64,000 bases of DNA from Thermohalobacter berrensis. GTDB lineage: Bacteria > Bacillota > Clostridia > Tissierellales > Thermohalobacteraceae. A model generated the notes under the pieces. It was not told the DNA's origin, searched no databases, and saw only the letters and a list, made by a program, of their open reading frames with translations. Position 1 is the stretch's first letter. Every line of letters begins with the position of its first letter. The stretch spans positions 1 through 64,000 of the forward strand of contig NZ_MCIB01000037.1 in NCBI RefSeq assembly GCF_003609645.1, in the 5' to 3' direction. Below, piece after piece: positions 18,564 to 28,253 of this stretch. The translations under genes were made by a program, and so were the position numbers.

Positions 18564-18772
18564 TAACCCCCTAGGAAAAAATCAAATATATTACCTAGTT
18601 CACTAGAGGCAGCCTTGTATATCTCTGTATATTTACATCTTGTACATGTAACAGTAGTAAACTTTTTATTTTGAACATCAAATAGTTTAGCAAATCCACC
18701 TCCAGTTGCTTGGAACTGATCAGCTTCATAGCTAGTGTTTGAGCATTTAGGGCAAACCCAATTATTGTTCAT
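18563..18772 (-). CDS. small zinc-ribbon protein (DUF2082 type)
   Basis: A 69-residue protein with two Cys pairs, CPKC near residue 7 and CTRC near residue 43, making one zinc ribbon. The conserved middle ATGGGFAKLFDVQNKKFTTVTC is typical of the DUF2082 nucleic-acid-binding zinc-ribbon family. AAGGAGGAT precedes the ATG. Exact role unknown. Confidence 0.8.
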   Translation of the reverse strand: MNNNWVCPKCSNTSYEADQFQATGGGFAKLFDVQNKKFTTVTCTRCKYTEIYKAASSELGNIFDFFLGG

Positions 18773-19014
18773 AACTTATCCTCCTTACAAATGTATTATT
18801 ACTCTAATACTAGTGTATGAAAAAAAGCATCTTTTACCAAATATTACAATTATAATTATATTATTATATAAAATTTAATTTGTGTCTAGTTCTTTTGATT
18901 GAAGTCACGGTTTAATTTTTAAATATTTCATATAATTAAGTTAACAAAATTTAGTCGATGAGAAAATTATAAAAATTATATTTAATATTATGAGGGAATA
19001 AGGAGTGTAAATGA

Positions 19015-19764
19015 ATGAATAAAATAGATAAGCTTACTGAGATATTAGAAAAATTAAATTCAGGGGAAATTACTGAAGATATAAGGAAGGAAGCTATTGA
19101 ATTAGTTTCTAGGATAAATCCCCTTGAACTTTCATTAGCTGAACAGAAACTTATAGAAAAGGGAATGAAACCTGAGGATTTAAGAAATCTTTGTGAGATT
19201 CATATGGAAGTATTAAAGGATGAATTAGTTAAACTAAAAAAACAAATTGATCAAGGGCATGTTTTAGATATTCTTATTAAGGAACATGATGAAATACTAA
19301 AATACCTAAATGAATTAGAAATAGTAAATAATAAAATTCAAACTATGAAAAGTTTTGCTGGAGAAAAAAAAGAGTTTACTAAACTAAAATATTTGGCGGA
19401 TAGGTTATTAGAAACTGAAAAACATCATCAAAGGGAAGAGGATGTACTTTTTATACAGATGGAGGAAAGAAAGATCACTGGACCTACTAGGATTATGAGA
19501 ATGGAACATGATGATTTAAGAGAAAGGAAACAGTTAATTAAAGAATTATCAGAAAATGTATCAAAATTGGATTTTAAAGAATTTAAGACTAAACTTGATG
19601 AAGCTGTAAAATATATAATATTTAATCTTAGAGATCATATTTTTAAGGAAAATTATATCCTTTATCCAACAGCATTAGAGGCCATAAAGGATCCAAAAAA
19701 ATGGCAAGAAATGAAAAGACAATTTGATAAAATTGGTTATTGTAGTTTCACACCCACATACTAA
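19015..19764 (+). CDS. DUF438 plus hemerythrin (HHE) domain protein
   Basis: A 249-residue cytoplasmic protein. Residues 1-65 form a DUF438 helical domain (LTEILEKLNSGE, LVSRINPLELSLAEQKLIEKG). Residues from about 75 form a hemerythrin-like four-helix bundle with candidate di-iron ligands in LIKEHDEIL, EKHHQREEDVLF, RMEHDDLRE and LRDHIFKENYILYP. The C-terminal PAS domain of longer relatives is missing. Such proteins are thought to sense or handle oxygen, NO or iron in anaerobes. Monocistronic with a perfect-palindrome terminator. Confidence 0.85.
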   Translation: MNKIDKLTEILEKLNSGEITEDIRKEAIELVSRINPLELSLAEQKLIEKGMKPEDLRNLCEIHMEVLKDELVKLKKQIDQGHVLDILIKEHDEILKYLNELEIVNNKIQTMKSFAGEKKEFTKLKYLADRLLETEKHHQREEDVLFIQMEERKITGPTRIMRMEHDDLRERKQLIKELSENVSKLDFKEFKTKLDEAVKYIIFNLRDHIFKENYILYPTALEAIKDPKKWQEMKRQFDKIGYCSFTPTY

Positions 19765-19804
19765 ACAACTAAGCCCATTCTAATTAGAATGGGCTTAGTT
19801 GTTT
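19763..19804. terminator. bidirectional terminator, long palindrome
   Basis: A nearly uninterrupted 40-base palindrome (arm AACAACTAAGCCCATTCTAA) between convergent genes. Confidence 0.8.
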
Positions 19805-19924
19805 ATAACACATGGAAAATTACAAACAAATAAAAATTGTGGATAAAATATAATTTCCGTCATGTGTTTTAAAAAAGTCAACCTTGAGAATCTTCTGTTT
19901 TTATTTAATAGAAGACTTTTTTAT
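19805..19924 (+). repeat. dispersed structured repeat, copy 1
   Basis: About 115 bases nearly identical to 28610-28727. Each copy starts with an arm AACACATG/CATGTGTT enclosing TTGTGGATAAAATATAAT, then carries GAGAATCTTCT...AGAAGAC plus TTTTTT, a terminator-like hairpin. Between the copies, the arm changes C to T on one side and G to A on the other, keeping the pair. That suggests a conserved RNA structure or a small mobile element. No coding potential. Confidence 0.7.
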
Positions 19925-19964
19925 AAAGACATTTGTTTCCAACTGTATATAAACAAAGTATATT

Positions 19965-20912
19965 TTATTTAAGTACTATCGAAATACCAATTATTAATAT
20001 ATAACTTAAGCTTATCAGTACAAAATTCTTTATGGAAATTACAAATGTATCCCTTTTAGTTTGCTTTTGAAAAAACACATTAATATTCTTATTTACTGGA
20101 ATAAAAGTAAGTAGTGTAAGTAATGATACTGAAGGAAAAATTCCTAGTAAAAATAGAGCTATAAAATCAATATAAATAATGTAGTATATTATTTTAAAAA
20201 GCATTAATGCCTTTTCTTTTCCTAGATAAATAGGTAAAGTATATCGTCTATTTTCAATATCATCTTCTATATCACAAATGTTATTTGCAAGCATAATATC
20301 GGCAATCCCATTTATTGTAGGTATTGATATTAGAAAAATGTAGAGAATTTCAAAGAAATTTATACTTATATTTATTAGTCCTTTATTATAGATAAAGGTT
20401 AAAATATTTTTATCATATATGTGAATATAAACAGACAAAAACACTATTATAAATCCCATGAATAAGCCTGAGAATAGTTCACCAAATGGGGTTCTGTTTA
20501 TGGGAATAGGTCCAAAGGAATATAAAATCCCTATTGCAAATGATAACATTCCTATTATTAAAACAATTATGTTTGTTTTGAAAACTAGTAGTATTCCAAA
20601 TATTGTAGCAATGCCCAGTAGTGTTAAGATAGTAGCTATTACTGTAGATTCCTTTAAATCATATCTTACTATAGCATTATGACTTTCATAATTATATCCA
20701 TAGGTTTTTATTGCATTTTTATAATCATAATAATTGTTTATGGCTGTTGTGACCATATCAAAGGCCAATACTGATATAAGCATTATACTAAAATTAGTAA
20801 AGTTGAAATTATCAAAGCGATAATAAGCATATAGTGTGCCAAGAGTAAAGGGAATTATACTAGCAATCTTTGTCTGAATCTCAACCAGTTTTAAAAAGCT
20901 TCTAATAGACAT
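19965..20912 (-). CDS. UbiA-family prenyltransferase (MenA-like)
   Basis: A 315-residue membrane prenyltransferase with about nine helices. The two Asp-rich, Mg-diphosphate-binding motifs are N59-N60-Y-Y-D63 and D214-x2-D217-D218 followed by NRRYTLP. The layout matches 1,4-dihydroxy-2-naphthoate prenyltransferase (menaquinone synthesis), but no other men genes are nearby, so another aromatic acceptor is possible. It is the only gene of its transcript and is divergent from the YbaK-type gene. Confidence 0.75.
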   Translation of the reverse strand: MSIRSFLKLVEIQTKIASIIPFTLGTLYAYYRFDNFNFTNFSIMLISVLAFDMVTTAINNYYDYKNAIKTYGYNYESHNAIVRYDLKESTVIATILTLLGIATIFGILLVFKTNIIVLIIGMLSFAIGILYSFGPIPINRTPFGELFSGLFMGFIIVFLSVYIHIYDKNILTFIYNKGLINISINFFEILYIFLISIPTINGIADIMLANNICDIEDDIENRRYTLPIYLGKEKALMLFKIIYYIIYIDFIALFLLGIFPSVSLLTLLTFIPVNKNINVFFQKQTKRDTFVISIKNFVLISLSYILIIGISIVLK

Positions 20913-21092
20913 TTTTACCTATCCCCCTTGTTAATATTTTATAATTCCAATTAATTACTTTCTTATGATGTTAATATTACTATATAATTGTAACATAATT
21001 GAAGTAGATTAGCATATAGAATACAATTAAACTATAGGAAAAGAAGTTATTTGACCCATTGTGTACAAAGAAAATCCAGAAAGGATGATAAA

Positions 21093-21557
21093 TTGTATAA
21101 ACATATTCTAAATTTACTAGATAAAGGAGATATAGAATATAAATCTTTTAAACATGAGCCTGTTCTTGATTATAAAAAGGCCAAAAAAGTTAGGGAAAGA
21201 TTTAATTTTGAAGGTGTTGAAAGTAAAAGCCTATTTATAAAATCAAAATCAGGTAAATATTATGTATTTGTAACAGTAAAGGGTACTAGACTAGATTCAA
21301 AGAAGATGAAAAAATTATTAGGTGAAAAAGTATCCATTGCCTCAGGAAAAGAGTTAACAGAAAAGACAGACTGTATTCCAGGATGTGCAGCACCATTTGG
21401 ATACTCTAAAGAAATTACATTAATAATTGATAAAAATATATTTAGCTATGATAAATTTGTCTTTTCACCAGCAAAACCAGAGATAACGATAGAGATAAGA
21501 ACTAAAGATATAAAAAAGATTCTAGATGTATCTGAAAACAAAATAATTTATTATTAA
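21093..21557 (+). CDS. YbaK/EbsC-family aminoacyl-tRNA deacylase
   Basis: Predicted to hydrolyse mischarged tRNA (Cys-tRNA-Pro or Ala-tRNA-Pro type). Family marks: IEYKSFKHEPVLDYKKA, SKSLFIKSKSGKYYVFVTVKGT with the conserved Lys, and GCAAPFGY. I chose TTG 21093 (MYKHILNLLDKG, 154 residues), which has AAAGGATGAT upstream and fits the usual N-terminus; the frame stays open to a TTG at 21051, which would add 14 unconserved residues. Stand-alone editing protein. Confidence 0.85.
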   Translation: MYKHILNLLDKGDIEYKSFKHEPVLDYKKAKKVRERFNFEGVESKSLFIKSKSGKYYVFVTVKGTRLDSKKMKKLLGEKVSIASGKELTEKTDCIPGCAAPFGYSKEITLIIDKNIFSYDKFVFSPAKPEITIEIRTKDIKKILDVSENKIIYY

Positions 21558-21684
21558 AATTTCTATAAATATATTGAGTAAATTTTAAATACACTTATCG
21601 CATTTACTCTTTAATATTTAGAAAATTTGTTCAACAATTAAATTACTATGCTATTTTATTGTATAATTAACTTGAGGTGATAAA

Positions 21685-22434
21685 ATGATTAAAGAAATTG
21701 ACCCTCAAGTTCTCAAAACTTTAAACAAATCAGAATTTGAGGTGTTAAGTTATATAAGTAACAATATTGATAAAATTAGTAAAATGACAATATCTGATTT
21801 AGCAAAACAAACCTTTGTGTCAACAACAACTGTTATAAGGCTATGTAAGAAGCTTGGATATTCTGGTTTTTCAGAACTAAAATATGAATTAAAAAGAATA
21901 AGAAAAGAAAAAACAAAACTAAATTCACTTAATTATGATGAGCTAATAAAAAAACATTTAATAGATGTAGAAAAGACCTGTGAATTAATTAATGAAGATA
22001 CAATAGGTAGAATTATTGAATTAATAGCTGATAAAAAAGTTCACTTTTTTGGAAAAGGCCTATCGAGTATTGCTTGTGAGTATATAATTAACCAATTTTT
22101 ATCAATCAATCTACTAGCAATTAACTATACGAGTACACATATAGCCTATTTATCAGCAGATAAAATGAATGAGAATGATGTAGTATTTGTTTTATCTCTT
22201 AGTGGTGAAACAAAGCAATCATTAAAAGTTGCTAAAATTGCAAAATCAAGGGGAGCTACTGTAGTTTCAATTACTTGTATGGGAATAAATAGTCTATCTA
22301 AATTAGCTGATATAAACTTATATGTATATGCACAAGATGATGAAACTGTTGAATTTGATAATAAATCTCGTGCAACTGTTTTAATATTATTTCAAATAAT
22401 TTTAGATACTTATATAAGAAAAAAGAGAATATAA
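21685..22434 (+). CDS. RpiR/MurR-family transcriptional regulator
   Basis: A 249-residue regulator with an N-terminal HTH_6 domain (ISDLAKQTFVSTTTVIRLCKKLGYSGFSELK) and a C-terminal SIS sugar-phosphate-binding domain (HFFGKGLSSIACEYI, VVFVLSLSGETKQSLKVAKIAKSRGA). It stands before a GH4 phospho-glycosidase, PTS EIICB and glycerate kinase, so it probably senses the phosphorylated sugar produced there. A terminator separates it from the operon, so the two units have distinct promoters. Confidence 0.9.
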   Translation: MIKEIDPQVLKTLNKSEFEVLSYISNNIDKISKMTISDLAKQTFVSTTTVIRLCKKLGYSGFSELKYELKRIRKEKTKLNSLNYDELIKKHLIDVEKTCELINEDTIGRIIELIADKKVHFFGKGLSSIACEYIINQFLSINLLAINYTSTHIAYLSADKMNENDVVFVLSLSGETKQSLKVAKIAKSRGATVVSITCMGINSLSKLADINLYVYAQDDETVEFDNKSRATVLILFQIILDTYIRKKRI

Positions 22435-22450
22435 TTCCTGTAGTATGTGT

Positions 22451-22483
22451 AAAACTCATCAGTTATAACTGATGAGTTTTTTT
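22451..22483 (+). terminator. terminator after the RpiR gene
   Basis: AAAACTCATCAGTT palindromic stem followed by TTTTTTT. Confidence 0.85.
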
Positions 22484-22542
22484 ATGTACAAAATTACATA
22501 AAATGTACTTTATTATAAACTGAGAAGCAAAAAACAAACCAC

Positions 22543-22557
22543 TTGAAAACGCTTCTA
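22543..22557. promoter_or_regulatory. cre-like site before the PTS/GH4 operon
   Basis: TTGAAAACGCTTCTA matches the cre consensus with one mismatch and lies about 100 bases before the GH4 gene, consistent with carbon-catabolite control of a sugar operon. Confidence 0.45.
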
Positions 22558-22659
22558 TATGACTCTTCAATTATGTAAAATTATATTGAAAGTTATACAA
22601 GCCATAGCAAAGATTATCCTTCTTATACAGAAATAAATAAAAAATTAGGAGGTATTGAT

Positions 22660-23982
22660 ATGAAAAAATATAATATTGTAATAGTTGGTGGAGGAAGTAC
22701 ATGGACACCTGGTTTGCTTCAAAGCTTATGTAAAAATAAAGATGTTTTTCCACTAAAAAGACTTGTACTATATGATATAAATCCAGAAAGGCAAGAAGTT
22801 ATTGGAGAATTTGCAAAGATATTATTTAAAGAAAAATATCCTGAGCTAGACTTTGAATATACAACAGATAAAGAAGTAGCTTATAAAGATATGGATTTTG
22901 TTTTCTGCCAAATAAGAACTGGTGGATATGAAATGAGGGAAAAGGATGAGAAAATTCCACTAAGTTTTGGGGTTATCGGTCAGGAAACTTGTGGCCCAGG
23001 TGGAATGGCCTATGGAATGAGATCAATTAGAGATATGATAGAAATGATAAATGATGTTCGTAAATATTCACCAGATGCATGGATATTAAACTATACAAAT
23101 CCCGCAGCAATTGTTGCTGAAGCCTTAAGAAGAGTATTTCCAGATGATAAGAAAATATTAAATATATGTGATCAACCAGTAAATCTACTGCGTTCATATG
23201 GACGTTTATTAGATATGGACCCAAATGAATTTGAACCTGTATATTTTGGATTAAATCATTTTGGATGGTTTACTAACCTATATGATAAAGATGGAAATGA
23301 CTTAGTTCCTAAAATAAAAGAAATTATTCTAGAAAAGGGATTTGCCCCTGTTGATGCAGAACAGCGTGATCAATCATGGTTAGATACTTATGCATTAGTA
23401 AAAGATATGCTACAAGATTTTCCAGATTATCTTCCAAATACTTATTTACAATATTATTACTATCCAGAATATAAAGTTAAAAAATTAAATCCAAATTATA
23501 CTCGTGCAAATGAAGTTATGGATGGTAGAGAAAAAAGAGTATTTGAAGAATGTCGCAGAGTCATTAAAGCGGGAACAGCTAAAGATTGCTCAGTTATACA
23601 TAATGATGCACATGGAGATATGATTGTTGAGGTTGCTGAATCCATTGCACATAACAGAAATAGGATATATATAATTATCACTGAAAATAATGGCTTAATA
23701 TCAAATATACAAGATGATGCAATGGTTGAAGTAGCAGCAATTCTTGGGAAAAATGGTCCAAGACCTATGGGAGTAGGTAAGATAGGAACCTTCTATAAAG
23801 GTTTAATTGAACAACAATTAGCCTATGAAAAACTAACAGTAGATGCTTATTTTGAAGGATCATATGAAAAGGCGTTACAAGCATTAACTCTAAATAGAAC
23901 TGTAGTTGACGCTAAAAAGGCTCGTAAAGTTCTAGATGCACTAATTGAAGCCAATAAAGAATATTGGCCAGAATTAAAGTAG
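22660..23982 (+). CDS. GH4 6-phospho-glycosidase with CDQP signature
   Basis: A 440-residue NAD- and Mn-dependent family 4 glycosidase. The Rossmann motif IVIVGGGSTWTPGL is at the N-terminus, NYTNPAAIVAEALRR is the family core, and metal-binding Cys170 lies in NICDQP. Family 4 specificity tracks this tetrad: CDMP for 6-phospho-alpha-glucosidases, CNVP for beta. CDQP is off the canonical list but nearer to alpha. The EIICB and a glycerate kinase follow in the same operon, so the substrate may be a phosphorylated glucosyl-glycerate, released as glucose 6-phosphate and glycerate. Otherwise it could be a maltose-type enzyme. Confidence 0.88.
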   Translation: MKKYNIVIVGGGSTWTPGLLQSLCKNKDVFPLKRLVLYDINPERQEVIGEFAKILFKEKYPELDFEYTTDKEVAYKDMDFVFCQIRTGGYEMREKDEKIPLSFGVIGQETCGPGGMAYGMRSIRDMIEMINDVRKYSPDAWILNYTNPAAIVAEALRRVFPDDKKILNICDQPVNLLRSYGRLLDMDPNEFEPVYFGLNHFGWFTNLYDKDGNDLVPKIKEIILEKGFAPVDAEQRDQSWLDTYALVKDMLQDFPDYLPNTYLQYYYYPEYKVKKLNPNYTRANEVMDGREKRVFEECRRVIKAGTAKDCSVIHNDAHGDMIVEVAESIAHNRNRIYIIITENNGLISNIQDDAMVEVAAILGKNGPRPMGVGKIGTFYKGLIEQQLAYEKLTVDAYFEGSYEKALQALTLNRTVVDAKKARKVLDALIEANKEYWPELK

Positions 23983-23997
23983 AAGGGGAGGATTTTA

Positions 23998-25548
23998 ATG
24001 AAACAAAATTTAAAAGATTATTTTCAACAATTAGGTAGGTCATTTATGCTGCCAATTTCATTATTGGCAGCAACAGGTATATTTCTTGGGTTAGCAGCTG
24101 CTTCTGCTAACCCACAAATTCAAAAGATTGCACCGTTTTTAGGTTCAGAATATGTTATGTATGTTACACAATTAATTCGTAAGGTAGCAGGAACTCTATT
24201 TGGAAACATTCCATTATTATTTGCTATGTCATTAGCCTTAGGTATGGCTAAGAAAGAAAAGCCTATTGCAGCTTTTGCAGGATTAATAGGATATTTAGTA
24301 TTTAACAGAAGTATGATGTATGTATTAGATAATACTCAACTTACTATTGATGCAGTAGGTAATGTTTTAGGTATGACTACTGTACGTATGGATGCATTAG
24401 GAGGTATTTTAGTAGGTCTTGTTACTGCTGCAATCCATAATAGGTATTACAATGTAAAATTACCGGATGCAATTGCTTTTTTTGGAGGAAAACGATTTGT
24501 AGCTATCGCTGTAACAATTGTTTTTGCAGCCTTAGGACAAGTTGTTCCATTTGTGTGGGCACCAGTAAGTGAAGTTATTACTGGGATCGGAAAATCACTT
24601 TCTAACTTCGGATATTTTGGTACCTTCCTATTTGGTTTCTTCGAAAGGGCTTTAATACCATTTGGGTTACATCATATATTAAATTCATTAGTTCGTACTA
24701 CTGAGATAGGTGGAGTCGCTGAATTTGGAAAAGAAACAGTAACAGGAGCATTATTGATCTTTAATAACTATCTAGAAACAGGTATGATACCAGATAATAT
24801 GCCAATTACGGAGGTTACACGATTTTTAGCTCAAGGGAAAATACCTATGATGGTATTTGGATTACCAGCAGCAGCTTTAGCAATGTATAGAACTGCTGAT
24901 TCTTCTAAAAAGGAAACAGTTAAGCCATTACTATTAGCAGGTGCACTTGCTGCATTTACAACAGGTATAACAGAACCTTTAGAATTTTCATTTTTATTTG
25001 TGGCACCAATGCTATATGTATTTCATGCTGTTATGGCAGGACTTTCATTCATGCTAGGTCATATGTTTGGTGTTGCAATTGGTAATACCCAAGGGGGAAT
25101 TATTGATTTATTAGTATTTGGAGTATTACAATCAGGTTCTAAATGGTATATGGTTTTATTAATAGGTATGTCTTATTCTGTAATATATTATAATGTGTTT
25201 AAATGGGCTATTGTTAAATTTAACTTAGCTACCCCAGGAAGAAGGGATGAAGGCTCATTAAATCAAGATAATGATACTAATAATAACACTAGTAAAGACC
25301 TTGAATTAACAGCAGAACAAATCATTAAAGGCTTAGGAGGAAAAGAAAATATACTATCTATAGAAAACTGCTTTACACGATTACGTGTTGATGTGGCCGA
25401 TATGAGTAAAGTTGATGAGAAAGAAATTAATAAAACTGGACCTAATGGAATAATAAAACCTACTCCTAATCATATTCAAATTGTTTATGGACCAAAGGTA
25501 AATATAATTAAAGATAGTGTAGAAGATAGATTCAAAAAGATGGCATAG
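23998..25548 (+). CDS. PTS EIICB, alpha-glucoside type
   Basis: A 516-residue phosphotransferase permease. Residues 1-420 form the EIIC channel domain of the glucose/glucoside superfamily (FERALIPFGLHHILN, GITEPLEFSFLFVAP). After a Gln/Asn/Asp-rich linker, residues about 440-516 form EIIB with phosphocysteine in IENCFTRLRVDV. No EIIA domain is present, so a separate glucose-type EIIA must phosphorylate it. It follows the GH4 gene by 15 bases and precedes glycerate kinase. It imports and 6-phosphorylates an alpha-glucoside-like solute. Confidence 0.92.
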   Translation: MKQNLKDYFQQLGRSFMLPISLLAATGIFLGLAAASANPQIQKIAPFLGSEYVMYVTQLIRKVAGTLFGNIPLLFAMSLALGMAKKEKPIAAFAGLIGYLVFNRSMMYVLDNTQLTIDAVGNVLGMTTVRMDALGGILVGLVTAAIHNRYYNVKLPDAIAFFGGKRFVAIAVTIVFAALGQVVPFVWAPVSEVITGIGKSLSNFGYFGTFLFGFFERALIPFGLHHILNSLVRTTEIGGVAEFGKETVTGALLIFNNYLETGMIPDNMPITEVTRFLAQGKIPMMVFGLPAAALAMYRTADSSKKETVKPLLLAGALAAFTTGITEPLEFSFLFVAPMLYVFHAVMAGLSFMLGHMFGVAIGNTQGGIIDLLVFGVLQSGSKWYMVLLIGMSYSVIYYNVFKWAIVKFNLATPGRRDEGSLNQDNDTNNNTSKDLELTAEQIIKGLGGKENILSIENCFTRLRVDVADMSKVDEKEINKTGPNGIIKPTPNHIQIVYGPKVNIIKDSVEDRFKKMA

Positions 25549-25594
25549 GGATAAATTAACATACTTTCTATGATTAGATAGATGAGGTGGAAAA

Positions 25595-26728
25595 ATGAAA
25601 GTTCTAATAGCAACAGACTCTTTTAAGGGGAGTATGACTTCTATAGAGGTAGCCAATTACTTAGAAAAAGGATTAAAGGAAATAGATAGAAGTTTAGAGA
25701 TAACAAAAGTACCAATTTCAGATGGTGGAGAAGGTATGGTTGAGGCCTTTTTAGCAGCTAATAATGGATCAAAAATTAAATTAAATGTAACAGGTCCATT
25801 AGGTAATATTGTGGATTCATTTTATGGTATATCAGACGATGGTAGTACTGCATATATAGAAGTTGCTTCAGCAATAGGGTTATATCTATTGGATAAACAT
25901 AAAAGAAATCCTATAGAAACAACATCTTATGGTGTTGGTGAGTTGATTTTAGATGCTGTTAATAGAGGGTGTAAGAATGTAATTATTGGTCTTGGAGGAA
26001 GTTCCACTAATGATGGTGGAATGGGAATGGCCAGAGCTTTAGGGGTAAAATTTTTATCTAAGTCAGGTGAAGAATTATTGGGATTTGGTTTTGAATTAGG
26101 CCTTGTAGATAAAATAGATATTTCCAACCTAGATTCTAGATTAAAGGATGTAAATTTTAGAATAGCTTGTGATGTAGACAATCCATTAACAGGGAAAAAA
26201 GGAGCAGCTCACACATTTGCTTCTCAAAAAGGAGCAAGCTATAAAGAAATTTTACAGTTAGAAAAAGGCATGATAAATTATCAAAATGCTATAAAAGAAA
26301 GTTTAGGCATAGACGTATCTAGGATAAAGGGAGGAGGAGCTGCTGGAGGTTTAGGTGCTGGCCTTGTTGCCTACTTAAATGCAGATATAGTACCTGGCAT
26401 TAAATTAATCATAGAAGAAACAAATTTAGAAGAAAAAATTAAAAATGTAGATTTAGTTATTACTGGAGAAGGTAAAATAGATAACCAAACCCTCCACGGT
26501 AAAGTTCCAGCTGGTATTTCAGCACTTGCTAAGAAATATAATAAAAGAACAATTGCTATTGCAGGTAAAGTTGATATTGAAGAAGAAGTATTAAAATCAC
26601 TAGATATCCATAGTGTTCTATGCATAACTCCAAAAGGACAAAGTATAGATGAAGCTATGAAAAGAGGCAAAGAAAACACTTTTAAAATAGCTAAAGTCAT
26701 TTATGAAAAACATTTAATAAACTTTTAA
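25595..26728 (+). CDS. glycerate kinase (GlxK/GarK family)
   Basis: Phosphorylates D-glycerate with ATP to 2-phosphoglycerate, feeding lower glycolysis. The 377-residue protein starts MKVLIATDSFKGSMTS and has the family blocks PISDGGEGMVEAF, GLGGSSTNDGGMGMA and ITGEGKIDNQT. It is the last gene of the GH4-PTS operon, 46 bases after the EIICB gene. A glycerate kinase makes no sense for plain maltose but fits a sugar-glycerate conjugate, as with mannosylglycerate use in enterobacteria. Confidence 0.95.
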   Translation: MKVLIATDSFKGSMTSIEVANYLEKGLKEIDRSLEITKVPISDGGEGMVEAFLAANNGSKIKLNVTGPLGNIVDSFYGISDDGSTAYIEVASAIGLYLLDKHKRNPIETTSYGVGELILDAVNRGCKNVIIGLGGSSTNDGGMGMARALGVKFLSKSGEELLGFGFELGLVDKIDISNLDSRLKDVNFRIACDVDNPLTGKKGAAHTFASQKGASYKEILQLEKGMINYQNAIKESLGIDVSRIKGGGAAGGLGAGLVAYLNADIVPGIKLIIEETNLEEKIKNVDLVITGEGKIDNQTLHGKVPAGISALAKKYNKRTIAIAGKVDIEEEVLKSLDIHSVLCITPKGQSIDEAMKRGKENTFKIAKVIYEKHLINF

Positions 26729-26753
26729 CTCTGCCTAAAGGGCAGAGTTTTTT
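26727..26753 (+). terminator. terminator after the glycerate kinase gene
   Basis: AACTCTGCC/GGCAGAGTT stem with TAAA loop and TTTTTT. Confidence 0.9.
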
Positions 26754-26935
26754 ATTGCATATTTTATTGATGATATAATAGATAAAGAAATAATATAATT
26801 TTTCCATATAAATCTATTAATTGCTATTTTTGTGTTATACTAGATATTAATGAAAGATGTATTTTAGAAGTGGATTTCTATAAAATTTAGTATTACAAAG
26901 TAGTAGGAAAAAATTAATAAGAGAGGAGTTTTACA

Positions 26936-28165
26936 ATGAATAATAGTTTACTTGAAAAGTATGCTCGTCTTTTAGTGAAAACTGGAGTTAATATTCAAAC
27001 CAATCAAATTCTTGTAATAACATCACCAATTGAATGTGCTTCATTTACAAGAATGGTAGCAAAGATTGCCTATGAAGAGGGGGCAAAGGATGTAGTTATA
27101 AACTGGAGAGATGAATTGTTTTCAAAGATTAGGTACATACATGCTCCTGAAGAAGCTTTTGAAGAATTTCCTGAGTGGAAGAAGGAATTTCATAACCATT
27201 ATGTAAAAGAAGGAGCAGCTTTTTTAAGGATTGCTGCCTCTGACCCAGAGCTTATGAAAGATGTAAATCCTGAAAGAATTGCAAAAGAGAACAAAGTAGC
27301 TGGCTCTGCCCTTAAGGAATATAGGGAAAGTCTTATGAGTAACAAGAATGTATGGTGTATAGCATCAGTTCCTACAAAGGCTTGGGCAAAAAAGGTCTTC
27401 CCAGACTTATCAGAGGACGAGGCGGTTGAAAAACTATGGGAGGCTATACTTAAAGCGGTGAGAGTAGATACAGAGGACCCTGTTGCTGCTTGGGAAAAAC
27501 ATAAAAATAGCCTTAAAAAGAGTATGGATTTTTTAAACTCTAATAAATTTAAGTACCTTCATTTTAAAAACTCCTTAGGTACAGACTTAAGAATTGAGCT
27601 TCCTGAAAAACACATGTGGGTTGGAGGTTCTGATTTTACTCCAGAAGGAGTAGAATTTATTGCAAACATGCCTACTGAAGAAGTTTTTACTGCACCTAAA
27701 AAGACAGGAGTAAATGGTACAGTAGTAAGCTCTAAGCCTTTAAATCATAATGGAAACTTAGTTGAAAACTTTTCAATTACATTTAAAGATGGAAAAATAG
27801 TTGATTTTAGTGCAGAAAAAGGTTATGATACTTTGAAAAAACTTATTGAAACAGATGAAGGTTCATCCTATCTTGGTGAAGTAGCTTTAGTTCCATATGA
27901 TTCACCTATTTCAAAATCTAATATATTATTTTACAATACACTTTTTGATGAAAATGCCTCATGTCATTTAGCCATAGGAAAGGCCTATCCTGTATGTATA
28001 GAGAATAGTGAGAATATGAGTGAAGAAGAATTAAAAGAATTAGGTGTAAATGATTCTTTAGTACATGCAGATTTTATGATAGGAACAAAGGATTTAGAGA
28101 TAATAGGAATTACAGCTGAAGGAGAAGAAATACCTATATTTAAAAATGGTAATTTTGCATACTAA
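26936..28165 (+). CDS. M29 family aminopeptidase (AmpS/PepS)
   Basis: A 409-residue zinc or cobalt aminopeptidase that trims peptides in the cytoplasm. Family M29 features are EKYARLLVKTGVNIQTNQ at the start and, in the catalytic half, TNxPTEE-like IANMPTEEVFTAP, GSSYLGEVALVPYDSPIS, ILFYNTLFDENASCHLAIG and VHADFMIGT, which carry the metal-binding Glu, His and Asp residues. Monocistronic, with GAGAGGAG before the ATG. Confidence 0.92.
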   Translation: MNNSLLEKYARLLVKTGVNIQTNQILVITSPIECASFTRMVAKIAYEEGAKDVVINWRDELFSKIRYIHAPEEAFEEFPEWKKEFHNHYVKEGAAFLRIAASDPELMKDVNPERIAKENKVAGSALKEYRESLMSNKNVWCIASVPTKAWAKKVFPDLSEDEAVEKLWEAILKAVRVDTEDPVAAWEKHKNSLKKSMDFLNSNKFKYLHFKNSLGTDLRIELPEKHMWVGGSDFTPEGVEFIANMPTEEVFTAPKKTGVNGTVVSSKPLNHNGNLVENFSITFKDGKIVDFSAEKGYDTLKKLIETDEGSSYLGEVALVPYDSPISKSNILFYNTLFDENASCHLAIGKAYPVCIENSENMSEEELKELGVNDSLVHADFMIGTKDLEIIGITAEGEEIPIFKNGNFAY

Positions 28166-28179
28166 AGTTGAATATTCCC

Positions 28180-28208
28180 TTGTAATTTTTGGAACAATAT
28201 GTTATAAT
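28180..28208 (+). promoter_or_regulatory. promoter of the cold-shock gene
   Basis: TTGTAA, a 17-base spacer and TATAAT. Transcription would start near 28215 and leave a leader of about 130 bases. Confidence 0.7.
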
Positions 28209-28253
28209 CAATTGAAGTGTTAAGATAAAAAGTTTGAAATACATAGGAATTAG

